Shown in pieces: positions 9,050 to 16,983 of a DNA stretch of 64,000 nt (positions are counted from its first letter, which is position 1; the number at the start of each line of letters is the position of its first letter). The DNA comes from Propioniciclava coleopterorum. GTDB lineage: Bacteria; Actinomycetota; Actinomycetes; Propionibacteriales; Propionibacteriaceae. The notes under the pieces are model-generated. The model searched no databases and was not told where the DNA came from. It saw nothing but the letters and a program-made list of their open reading frames with translations. The DNA lies in assembly GCF_011393335.1 (NCBI RefSeq), contig NZ_CP049865.1, forward strand, positions 3,552,722-3,616,721. Reading direction: 5' to 3'. Made by a program: the position numbers and the translations under genes.

Positions 9050-9942
9050 TGGTCGAGGCCACCGGCCCGGCCGTGGTCGCCCCGTCCCGGCGACCACGGC
9101 GCCTCTCGCCGGCCTTCTGGCTGATCCTGCCGTCGATCATCCTGATGCTGCTGCTGTTCGCCTACCCGATGTTCGTCGGCATCCGAGCGGCGTTCGTCGA
9201 GGGTGACGGCGGAGGATTCACGATGGCGAACTGGGCGCGGATGGTCAACGACCCCCAGTTCTGGCCGGCGGTGCGCAACACTGTGCTGCTGATCGTGGTC
9301 ATCATCCCGTTGCAGTTCCTCTTCGCCATGATCATGGCGTTGTTGCTGCAGGCCAAACCGCGCGGGAGCGCCGTCTACTTCTACCTGTGGGCGATCCCCC
9401 TGGCGGTCTCCGATCTGGCGGCGGGCCTGGTGTGGCTGTCCATCTTCTCCGACCAGGGTTACCTCAACTCGGTCCTGGTCGATCTCGGCCTGCAGCCGTT
9501 CGCCTGGCTGAGCTACCAGAATCCCCAGACGCAGTTCCTCGCCGTGACCCTGGCCGAGCTCTGGCGCGCGACCTCCCTGGTGCTGGTGATCGTCGTGTCG
9601 GGCATGCAGGGCATCCCCAAGGACTACGACGAGGCGGCCGCGGTCTTCGGGGCGAACTACTGGCAGCGACTGTGGCAGGTCACCATGCCGCTGCTTCGTC
9701 CCAGCCTCCAGGTGGCCCTCATCCTGCGCACGATCCTCGCCTTCCAGACCTTCGCGGTCGCCCAGGCGCTGACCGGGGAGAGTTTCCCCCTGCTGGTCGG
9801 AGAGACCTACCGGTGGTACTCCGCCCTCAGCAATCCGAACGTCGCTTCGGCGTACGCCTTGGTGATCATGGCCGTATCCATGGTCACCGCGGTGATCTAC
9901 CTTCGCGCCCTGCGCGACGAGAGCAGGCAGGTGAAGCGATGA
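9049..9942 (+). CDS. ABC sugar permease (MalF/UgpA type)
   Basis: A 297-residue inner-membrane protein with six predicted helices; the first is residues 20-45 (FWLILPSIILMLLLFAYP). The EAA loop is DEAAAVFGANYWQRLWQVTMP, which contacts the ATPase. The ATG at 9049 overlaps the stop of the binding-protein gene by one base. It forms the transport channel with the next gene product. Confidence 0.93.
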   Translation: MVEATGPAVVAPSRRPRRLSPAFWLILPSIILMLLLFAYPMFVGIRAAFVEGDGGGFTMANWARMVNDPQFWPAVRNTVLLIVVIIPLQFLFAMIMALLLQAKPRGSAVYFYLWAIPLAVSDLAAGLVWLSIFSDQGYLNSVLVDLGLQPFAWLSYQNPQTQFLAVTLAELWRATSLVLVIVVSGMQGIPKDYDEAAAVFGANYWQRLWQVTMPLLRPSLQVALILRTILAFQTFAVAQALTGESFPLLVGETYRWYSALSNPNVASAYALVIMAVSMVTAVIYLRALRDESRQVKR

Positions 9943-10808
9943 CCGCTCCGACTTCGACCCCGCCCCGTGCCGCCGTGCCGGTCGACTACGCGCCGCTGCG
10001 CGCCCACCGCCGCAACCGCGCGCTCATCCAGGTGGGCTGCGTACTGATCAGCCTGTTCATGGCCGTCCCGATCTACTTGATCGCCGTCGCGTCCTTCAGC
10101 ACGCGCGAAGGGCTCAACCAGTTCCCGCAGCCCCTGTGGCCCAAGAACTTCGGCACCGAGACGATGGCCACGTTCCTGCAGTCGACCGGCATCGTGGGTG
10201 GCCTGATCAACTCCCTCTACGTGGGGGTCGGCACGCTGGCCTTCAGCTCGCTCATCGGCGCCCCGGCCGGGTATGCCATCGCCAGGTTCGCCTTCCGCGG
10301 CAAGGACCCCTACCAGCTGTTCCTCCTGTTCACCCGGGCGCTGCCGATCGTGGTGCTGTCGGTGCCGCTGGCCGGCATCTTCCTGCAGGTCGGCATCTAC
10401 GACTCACCGTTGGCCGTGATCCTGCTCCACACCGCGCTGGCTCTCCCGACGACGATCCTGATCACCTCGAGCGTGTTCCTGGCGGTGCCCGTGGACGCGG
10501 AAGAGGCCGCCCGGATCTTCGGCTGTACCCCCGTGGGCGCCTTCGTGCGGGTCGTGTTGCCACTGGCGCTCCCCGGGATGGCGGCGGCGTCCATCTTCAC
10601 CTTCGTCATGAGCTGGAACGAGGTGCTGGGCGCCACGATCCTCACATTCAGCCAACGGACGCTGCCCGCCCAGGTCCTCAGTTCGCTGTCGGACAGCCCA
10701 CTCGCCTTCCGGTTCGCGGGCGGTCTCGTCCTGGTGATCCCGGCGCTCATCTTCATCGCGCTGATGCGCAAGTACCTGCTCAACATGTGGGGGACGACGA
10801 TCCGATGA
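9939..10808 (+). CDS. ABC sugar permease (MalG/UgpE type)
   Basis: A 289-residue inner-membrane protein with six predicted helices and an EAA loop (DAEEAARIFGCTPVGAFVRV). The ATG overlaps the preceding permease stop by 4 nt (ATGA). It is the second half of the heterodimeric channel. The matching genes in the E. coli ycj locus are ycjO and ycjP. Confidence 0.93.
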   Translation: MTAPTSTPPRAAVPVDYAPLRAHRRNRALIQVGCVLISLFMAVPIYLIAVASFSTREGLNQFPQPLWPKNFGTETMATFLQSTGIVGGLINSLYVGVGTLAFSSLIGAPAGYAIARFAFRGKDPYQLFLLFTRALPIVVLSVPLAGIFLQVGIYDSPLAVILLHTALALPTTILITSSVFLAVPVDAEEAARIFGCTPVGAFVRVVLPLALPGMAAASIFTFVMSWNEVLGATILTFSQRTLPAQVLSSLSDSPLAFRFAGGLVLVIPALIFIALMRKYLLNMWGTTIR

Positions 10809-10835
10809 CCCACGCATCCGAACGAGGGAACCTCC

Positions 10836-11912
10836 ATGGCTGACATCCAGATCAACAACCTCGTCAAGGTCTACCCGGGCAGCACCGAGCGGGCCAACGA
10901 CGACGTGTCCATGACGATCGCCGACGGGCAGTTCATGGTGCTGCTGGGCCCGTCGGGCTGCGGCAAGACCACGCTGCTGCGTCAGATCGCCGGTCTCGAA
11001 CTGCCCACCTCGGGCTCGATCGCGATCGGTGGCCGCGACGTCACGTACATGCCGGTGCATCAACGCAACCTGTCCATGGTGTTCCAGAGCTACGCCGTGT
11101 TCCCGCACCGCCGCGTCCGACACAACATCGCCTTCCCGCTGAAGACGAAGAAACTGCCGCAGGCGGAGATCGACAAGAAGGTGGCGTGGGCGGCCGACCT
11201 GCTGCAGCTCACCCCCTACCTCGACCGATTCCCCGCTCAGCTGTCGGGCGGTCAGCGGCAGCGCGTCGCGGTCGCGCGCGCCATCGTCGTGGACGCCGAC
11301 GTGCTCCTGATGGACGAGCCGCTGTCCAACCTGGACGCACTCCTGCGGCTCAGCTTCCGCTCCGAGCTGAAGCGGATCGTGGAGCAGTTGGGCACCACGA
11401 CGGTCTACGTCACCCACGACCAGTCCGAGGCGTTGTCCCTGGGCGACCAGGTCGCGGTGATGCGCAGCGGCAAGGTGAGCCAGCTCGCTCCGCCCCTGGA
11501 CATCTACGACCACCCCTCCGACACCTTCGTGGGTGGCTTCATCGGCTCGCCGCCGATGAACTTCCTCGACGGCCAGGCCACCGAGACCGGCATCGACATC
11601 GGCGGCCACACCGTCGCGGCGCCGGCGGGCCTGCCGCGCGGCAAGGTCCGCGTCGGCATCCGTGCCGAGGCCATCGACGTGGCGCCCCACGGGACCCCGG
11701 GGACGGTCCCCGCACAGGTGCTCGTGGTCGAGCCCCTGGGCGCGTCCACGCTGTTGAGCGTGGCGATCGGCGAACATCAGCTGAAGGTGCAGGCGGACCC
11801 CGACATCAGCGTCAAGACCGGCGACACGGTCTCGCTGCGCCTGGCGGAGAAGGCGATCCGGCTCTTCGACCACGAGACCAGGCTGGCCTGGCAGGCGCAG
11901 GCGGTCCGGTGA
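10836..11912 (+). CDS. ABC sugar-import ATPase (MalK/UgpC type)
   Basis: A 358-residue cytosolic ATPase. Walker A is GPSGCGKT (38-45), the signature LSGGQRQRVA (about 135), Walker B VLLMDEPLSNLDA and the switch His is in VTHD. The C-terminal third is the TOBE/OB regulatory domain of the MalK group. A 27-nt gap with GAGGGAAC separates it from the permease gene. Having its own ATPase makes the importer self-sufficient. The counterpart in the E. coli ycj locus is ycjV. Confidence 0.94.
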   Translation: MADIQINNLVKVYPGSTERANDDVSMTIADGQFMVLLGPSGCGKTTLLRQIAGLELPTSGSIAIGGRDVTYMPVHQRNLSMVFQSYAVFPHRRVRHNIAFPLKTKKLPQAEIDKKVAWAADLLQLTPYLDRFPAQLSGGQRQRVAVARAIVVDADVLLMDEPLSNLDALLRLSFRSELKRIVEQLGTTTVYVTHDQSEALSLGDQVAVMRSGKVSQLAPPLDIYDHPSDTFVGGFIGSPPMNFLDGQATETGIDIGGHTVAAPAGLPRGKVRVGIRAEAIDVAPHGTPGTVPAQVLVVEPLGASTLLSVAIGEHQLKVQADPDISVKTGDTVSLRLAEKAIRLFDHETRLAWQAQAVR

Positions 11913-13228
11913 GCGCCGATCTCGCCCGCGCGGCCGCCGACGTGCTGCGCGCCAACGACACGGGCACCATGGTGACCGCCGCGCCTCACCTCTACCCCCA
12001 CCAGTGGTCGTGGGACGCGGCGTTCGTGTCGGTGGGGCTGGCGCACCTGTCGGTGGCCCGCGCCATCGTCGAGTGGGACACCATCTTCGGGGCGCAGTGG
12101 GCCACCGGCATGCTCCCCCACATCGTGTTCGCCGACGAGCCCGACTACTTCCCCGGGTTCGGGGTCTGGGGCACCGAGATCGCCGCCGCCCGTCCCGACG
12201 GGGTGGAGTCGTCGGGCATCTGCCAGCCTCCGGTGCACGCCCTGTGCATCGAGCAACTGGTCGCGATCGGCCGGGCCCAGGGCGGGGAGGCCGCGGAGCG
12301 CGCAGACGCCTTCATGGCCGACGCCGTACCGCGGCTGGCCCGCTGGCACGCCTGGATGAGCCGCGCCCGTGACCGCGAGGGCATCGGGCTGGTGGAGATC
12401 CACCACGGCTGGGAGTCCGGCATGGACAACTCGCCCCGGTTCGACCCGTTCTACGAACGGATCGAGGTCGCCACCCCCAAGGCGCTGCCGCGCACGGACC
12501 TGAAGTACGCCGACGCGTCCGAGCGGCCCTCCGACCGGGAGTACCAGCGCTACATCCATCTGATCGACCAGATGATCGCGGTGGAGTTCGAGGACGACCG
12601 CATCCCCGCCGTGATCGACTTCCGCTGCGGGGATGTGTTCATGACCGCCAGCCTGGCCGCCTCCGCAGAGGCGCTGGCCAGGATGGCCGACGAGACCGGT
12701 GACGCCGACCTGGCCGCCACCGAGCGGGCCCGCGCTGAGCACGCCCGGACGGCCGTGCTGGCCTCGGTCGACCCGACGACGGGATTGTGCCGTGACTACG
12801 ACTACCACGCGGGCCACCACACCGACGTCGCCTCGATCGCCGGTTTCTCGGCCCTGATCTGCGGTGGTGACGACGCCGTGGTGGCCCGGCAGCGCGCGAT
12901 CCTGACCGGCCCGCAGTGGATGGGCCACCCCGACAACCGCTACCCGCTGCCACCCAGCATCAGCCTGGACGACCCTGCCTGTCGGCCGCGCGAGTACTGG
13001 CGCGGGCCGGTGTGGCCCATCATGAACTGGTTGTTCGCGCACTGCGCGCTGCAACAAGGCGACACGGCGCTCGCGTCCGGGCTGCGGGAGGCGGGCCTGG
13101 CCCAGTTGGCCGACGAGGAGTTCGGGGAGTACTACGAGCCGCGCACCGGGGAACCGCTCGGCAGCCACCAGCAGTCCTGGAGCGCGATGGCCGCCCTGGA
13201 CTGGCTCACCGCGGACCGGTGGCGATGA
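11909..13228 (+). CDS. GH63 hydrolase, glucosylglycerate/mannosylglycerate hydrolase-like
   Basis: A 439-residue (alpha/alpha)6 glycosidase. Length and motifs match the small bacterial GH63 group that hydrolyses glucosylglycerate or mannosylglycerate. YPHQWSWDAAF contains Asp36. ESGMDNSPRFD contains the general-acid candidate Asp173. EYYEPRTG, with Glu407 or Glu410, holds the base candidate. There is no signal peptide, so it acts on imported substrate. The GTG overlaps the ATPase stop (GTGA) and its own stop overlaps the phosphorylase start (ATGA). Exact substrate is inferred, not proven; other small alpha-glycosides are possible. Confidence 0.82.
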   Translation: MSADLARAAADVLRANDTGTMVTAAPHLYPHQWSWDAAFVSVGLAHLSVARAIVEWDTIFGAQWATGMLPHIVFADEPDYFPGFGVWGTEIAAARPDGVESSGICQPPVHALCIEQLVAIGRAQGGEAAERADAFMADAVPRLARWHAWMSRARDREGIGLVEIHHGWESGMDNSPRFDPFYERIEVATPKALPRTDLKYADASERPSDREYQRYIHLIDQMIAVEFEDDRIPAVIDFRCGDVFMTASLAASAEALARMADETGDADLAATERARAEHARTAVLASVDPTTGLCRDYDYHAGHHTDVASIAGFSALICGGDDAVVARQRAILTGPQWMGHPDNRYPLPPSISLDDPACRPREYWRGPVWPIMNWLFAHCALQQGDTALASGLREAGLAQLADEEFGEYYEPRTGEPLGSHQQSWSAMAALDWLTADRWR

Positions 13229-14901
13229 GCACCCTGGCCGAGGATCTGGCGCTGCTGTACCCCAGCTGCGCCGACGAGGTGGGCGCCGCCCTGGACGCGG
13301 TGCTGGCCCGGCACGCCGAGGCGCTGCGCCCCGACGGCCGGCGCCGCACCTGGACCCAGCGCGACGCGATCCTGATCACCTACGCCGACTCCCTGTCGGC
13401 GCCCGGGCAGGCACCGCTGGCCACCCTGGCCGACATCCTGCCCCGGCTCACCGACGGCACCATCCCGACCGTGCACCTCCTGCCGTTCTACCCCTGGACC
13501 TCCGACGACGGCTTCTCCGTGGTGGACTACCTGGCGGTCGATCCAGCCGTCGGCACGTGGCACGACGTGGCGCACCTGCGCCGCCAGGTGGAACTGATGT
13601 TCGACGCCGTCATCAACCACGTCTCAGCGTCCTCGCCGTGGTTCGCCGGCTTCCTGGCCGACGACGAGCACCGCGACTGGTTCCTGGTGGTCGACGAGGA
13701 CGCCGACACCAGCAGTATCGTGCGGCCCCGGACCCTGCCGCTGTTGACCGGGTTCGACACCGCCCGTGGCCGCGAGCACGTCTGGACGACGTTCAGCGCC
13801 GATCAGGTCGACCTCAACTACGCCGAACCGGCGGTGCTGCTGGCCGTGCTGGACGTGGTGCTCACCTACGTGCGCCGTGGCGCCTCGGTGATCCGGCTCG
13901 ACGCGGTCACCTACCTGTGGAAGGAACTCGGCACCAGCGGCGTCCACCTGCCGCAGACGCACGCGGTGATCAGGGTGCTGCGCGCCGCCCTGGACGCGGT
14001 CGCGCCCGACGTCACGCTCATCACCGAGACCAACGTCCCCCACGCCGAGAACGTCTCCTACTTCGGCGACGGCCACGACGAGGCGCAACTGGTCTACAAC
14101 TTCGCGCTGCCGCCGCTGGTGCTGCACAGCTTCGTCGCCGGCGACGCGTCCGCGCTCTCGGCCTGGGCGGCCGGGCTGACGACGCCCTCGCAGGAGACGA
14201 GCTTCTTCAACTTCCTGGCCAGCCACGACGGCGTCGGCGTCCGGGGCGCGGAGGGCATCCTGGCTGCGGCCGACCTGACGGCGCTCGCCGACCGCGTCCA
14301 CGCCCACGGTGGCCACGTCAGCTACCGGGCGGTGGAGGACGGCGAGCGGGTGCCCTACGAGCTGAACATCAACTACTTCGACGCGCTGTCCGACCCGGCG
14401 GGCGACGAGCCCCTCGCCACGCAGGTGGCGCGGTTCCTGACCGCTCAGTCGATCATGGCGACGCTGCCCGGCGTGCCGGGCATCTACCTCCACAGCCTGC
14501 TCGGCTCCCGCGGCTGGCCCGCGGGCGTGGCGCTGACCGGCGCCAACCGCAGCATCAACCGCGAGAAGCTGGACCGCGACACCCTGCTGGCCGAGTTGTC
14601 CCACCCGGACGGCCGACGCGCCCGCGTCCTGCGCGGATACCAGCGGCTGCTGAGGGTCCGCTCGGGTCAGGCCGCGTTCGACCCGCGCGCGTCCGCCGCG
14701 GTGATCGACCTGGGGCCCGGCGCGTTCGCGCTGCTGCGCGGCAGCGGCCCCGAGGCCGTGCTGGCGGTGCACAACGTCACCGCCGAGCCGCTGCCGCTGC
14801 CCGCGGCGGGACACGACCTGCTGACCGACGCCGAGGTGGCGGCCGTGCCACCGTTCGGCACCGTGTGGCTGAACGGGGGTGCGCCGTGGGCCGCGTCCTG
14901 A
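13225..14901 (+). CDS. GH13_18 glycoside phosphorylase, glucosylglycerate phosphorylase-like
   Basis: A 558-residue member of the sucrose-phosphorylase subfamily. Catalytic residues are D226 (VIRLDAVTYLWKELGTS), E268 (LITETNVPHAENVSYFGDGH) and D335 (NFLASHDG). The WKELGTS...LPQTH and ETNVPHAENVSYFGDGHDEAQ stretches look like the glucosylglycerate-phosphorylase branch (E. coli YcjM) rather than true sucrose phosphorylases. The expected reaction is glucosyl-X plus phosphate giving glucose-1-phosphate plus X. It is cytosolic. It lies directly after the GH63 gene (ATGA overlap), so a hydrolytic and a phosphorolytic enzyme for related substrates are made together. Confidence 0.85.
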   Translation: MSTLAEDLALLYPSCADEVGAALDAVLARHAEALRPDGRRRTWTQRDAILITYADSLSAPGQAPLATLADILPRLTDGTIPTVHLLPFYPWTSDDGFSVVDYLAVDPAVGTWHDVAHLRRQVELMFDAVINHVSASSPWFAGFLADDEHRDWFLVVDEDADTSSIVRPRTLPLLTGFDTARGREHVWTTFSADQVDLNYAEPAVLLAVLDVVLTYVRRGASVIRLDAVTYLWKELGTSGVHLPQTHAVIRVLRAALDAVAPDVTLITETNVPHAENVSYFGDGHDEAQLVYNFALPPLVLHSFVAGDASALSAWAAGLTTPSQETSFFNFLASHDGVGVRGAEGILAAADLTALADRVHAHGGHVSYRAVEDGERVPYELNINYFDALSDPAGDEPLATQVARFLTAQSIMATLPGVPGIYLHSLLGSRGWPAGVALTGANRSINREKLDRDTLLAELSHPDGRRARVLRGYQRLLRVRSGQAAFDPRASAAVIDLGPGAFALLRGSGPEAVLAVHNVTAEPLPLPAAGHDLLTDAEVAAVPPFGTVWLNGGAPWAAS

Positions 14902-15929
14902 GGTTCGTCGCGCCGGGCGAGGTGGACGTCGTCGACGAGCCCGATCCCCCGCTGGCGGCCGGCCAGGTCCGCGTCGACACCCTGTTCTCGGGCATCTCGG
15001 CCGGCACCGAGTTGTCGGCGTACCGCGGCACCAACCCGTACCTGACCAGGCGCTGGGACGCCGAGGCGCACCTGTTCCTCGACGCGGACGCCGCGGGCCC
15101 GGCCTACCCACTGGTGGGCTGGGGCTACAGCGAGGTGGGGGTCGTCGTCGAGGCCGCGCCGGACGTCACGGCGGTCGCCGTCGGCGACACCGTCTGGGGC
15201 ATCTGGGGCCACCGCTCCCGCGCGGTGCTGCCGCAGGAGGCGTTGGCCGGGCACGTGGTGCCCGACGAAGTCGACCCGCGGGCGGCGACGTTCGTCCGCG
15301 TGGCGTCCGTGGCGCTCAACGGGGTGCTGAACACCCAGCTCGGCATCGGCTCGGTGGTCGGCGTCGTCGGCCTGGGCGTGATCGGGCTGCTCGCCACCCG
15401 GTTCGCGGTGCTGTCGGGCGCGACCGTGGTCGCGGTCGATCCCATCGCCGCCCGACGCGACCGGGCCGCTGCCTGGGGCGCGGCGCACACCTTCGCCCCC
15501 GGGGTGGGCCTGGCGGCCGACGTCCGCGACCTGACGCAGGGCCGCGGCGCCGACGTGGTGCTGGAGCTGTCCGGGTCGGCGCGCGCGCTGCACGAGGCCG
15601 TCCGGCTGGCCGGCCCGGAGGGCGTCGTGGTGGCGTCCGGCTTCTACCAGGGCGACGCCGAAGGGCTGCGGTTGGGCGAGGAGTTCCACCACAACCGGGT
15701 GCGGCTGCAGTCCAGCCAGATCGGCGCGGTACCGCCCCAACTGGCGGCACGCTGGACGCGCGACCGGCTCATCTTCGCCGCCGCGCAGCGCGTCCTGGCC
15801 GGCGATCCGGACGCCGCCGCCCTGGTCAGCGACACCTTCGGCCTCGACGAGGCAGCCGCCGCCTACGACCTGGTGGACCGGCGCGGGCACGAGGCGCTGC
15901 AGGTGCTGTTCAACTTCACCGGGAGCTGA
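14886..15929 (+). CDS. MDR-family NAD(P)-dependent dehydrogenase, zinc-less, YcjQ-like
   Basis: A 347-residue medium-chain dehydrogenase. The Rossmann fold is at about residues 155-185 (VVGVVGLGVIGLLATRFAV). The catalytic-zinc positions of alcohol dehydrogenase are absent: FSGISAGTELSAYRG replaces the Cys-containing motif and GWGYSEVG replaces GHE. No structural-zinc Cys cluster is present. The tail region EEFHHNRVRLQSSQ followed by RWTRDRL is like E. coli YcjQ, a guloside 3-dehydrogenase. GTG 14886 overlaps the phosphorylase by 16 nt. Likely oxidises or reduces a ring hydroxyl of a glycoside; which carbon is unknown. Confidence 0.8.
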   Translation: MGRVLRFVAPGEVDVVDEPDPPLAAGQVRVDTLFSGISAGTELSAYRGTNPYLTRRWDAEAHLFLDADAAGPAYPLVGWGYSEVGVVVEAAPDVTAVAVGDTVWGIWGHRSRAVLPQEALAGHVVPDEVDPRAATFVRVASVALNGVLNTQLGIGSVVGVVGLGVIGLLATRFAVLSGATVVAVDPIAARRDRAAAWGAAHTFAPGVGLAADVRDLTQGRGADVVLELSGSARALHEAVRLAGPEGVVVASGFYQGDAEGLRLGEEFHHNRVRLQSSQIGAVPPQLAARWTRDRLIFAAAQRVLAGDPDAAALVSDTFGLDEAAAAYDLVDRRGHEALQVLFNFTGS

Positions 15930-15930
15930 C

Positions 15931-16983
15931 GTGGACATCCCTGACCATCGCCCCCGTCTCCCGCGCCGCCCGCTCGGCATCGGGGTCCTGGGCTGCGGCA
16001 CCATCGCGCGCACCGCGCACCTGCCCGCCTACCGCGACCACGGCCTGCCCGTGGTCGGGGTGTGGAGCCGCTCGGGCGCCGCCGACGTGCCGGGCGCGTT
16101 CCCGCAGGTGGGCCGGGTCTACGCGAGCGCCGAGGAACTGCTGGCCGACCCGGCCGTCGAGGTGGTGGACCTGGCCGGGGTCGCGCACGGCCGCGTGGAC
16201 TGGATCGAACGCTGCGTGCGCGCCGGCAAGCACGTCCTGGCCCAGAAACCCCTGGTCACCGACCCGGCCGAGCTGGACCGGCTGCTGCCGATCCTGGACG
16301 CCGCGGCGGCCGCAGGACTGCGCGTCGCGGTGAACCAGAACGGCCGCTGGGCGCCGCCCTGGCGGCTGGCGACACTGCTGATCCGGGCGGGGGCCATCGG
16401 CGAGGTGGTCGGCGTGACGCACCTGCACGACAAGCCGCTGCCGCCGATCGTCGGCACCCCGTTCGACGACCTGGAGCACATGCTGGTCAGCGACTACCTG
16501 ATGCACTGGATCGACATCACCACCGCCTGGATGGGCCCCTCGTCCCGGGCCGCCGCGTGGGAGGCCCGCGTGCCGGGCCAGCCGGATCACGCCCAGAACC
16601 CCTGGTCGGCGACGGTGTCGCTGGCCACCGAGTCCGGCGCGACCGCGGTGCTGCGCGTCGTCGGGGAGGCCCGCGCGAGCGCCGGGGGCTGCCCGTTCTG
16701 GATCCACGGCACCACCGGCACGCTGCGCGGCAGCGTCCTGCTCGGCTCGGATCGGCTCAGCCTGGAGCGCGACGGACGGACCACCGACCACCCGCTGACC
16801 GGGCAGTGGTTCACCGACGGGTTCGCCGGCACGATGGCCGAGCTGATGTGCGCCGTCGAGGAGGACCGCGAACCCGAGAACGCCGCCCGCACGGTCGCGG
16901 ACTCCGTCGCGGCGATGCTGGCCGCGCTGGCGTCGGCGCGCGCCGGGGGCGTCCCCCAGCCGGTGCGGGCGGTGACACCGTGA
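15931..16983 (+). CDS. Gfo/Idh/MocA-family sugar dehydrogenase, YcjS-like
   Basis: A 350-residue oxidoreductase. The N-terminal Rossmann motif is GVLGCGTIARTAHLPAY (about residues 17-33). The family's EKP motif appears as AQKP (about residues 106-109), keeping the catalytic-lysine position. VNQNGRWAPPW follows. The C-terminal alpha/beta domain carries the substrate His-containing strand (DYLMHWIDITTAW). It starts 1 nt after the MDR gene. In the E. coli ycj pathway an MDR and a Gfo/Idh/MocA enzyme work as a pair through a 3-keto-glycoside, and the same pairing is likely here. Confidence 0.85.
   Translation: MDIPDHRPRLPRRPLGIGVLGCGTIARTAHLPAYRDHGLPVVGVWSRSGAADVPGAFPQVGRVYASAEELLADPAVEVVDLAGVAHGRVDWIERCVRAGKHVLAQKPLVTDPAELDRLLPILDAAAAAGLRVAVNQNGRWAPPWRLATLLIRAGAIGEVVGVTHLHDKPLPPIVGTPFDDLEHMLVSDYLMHWIDITTAWMGPSSRAAAWEARVPGQPDHAQNPWSATVSLATESGATAVLRVVGEARASAGGCPFWIHGTTGTLRGSVLLGSDRLSLERDGRTTDHPLTGQWFTDGFAGTMAELMCAVEEDREPENAARTVADSVAAMLAALASARAGGVPQPVRAVTP

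Noticed and set aside
13225-14901. Calling the GH13_18 enzyme sucrose phosphorylase
   Set aside because: The ETNVPHAENVSYFGDGH and WKELGTS segments resemble the glucosylglycerate-phosphorylase branch, and no sucrose-specific neighbours are present.
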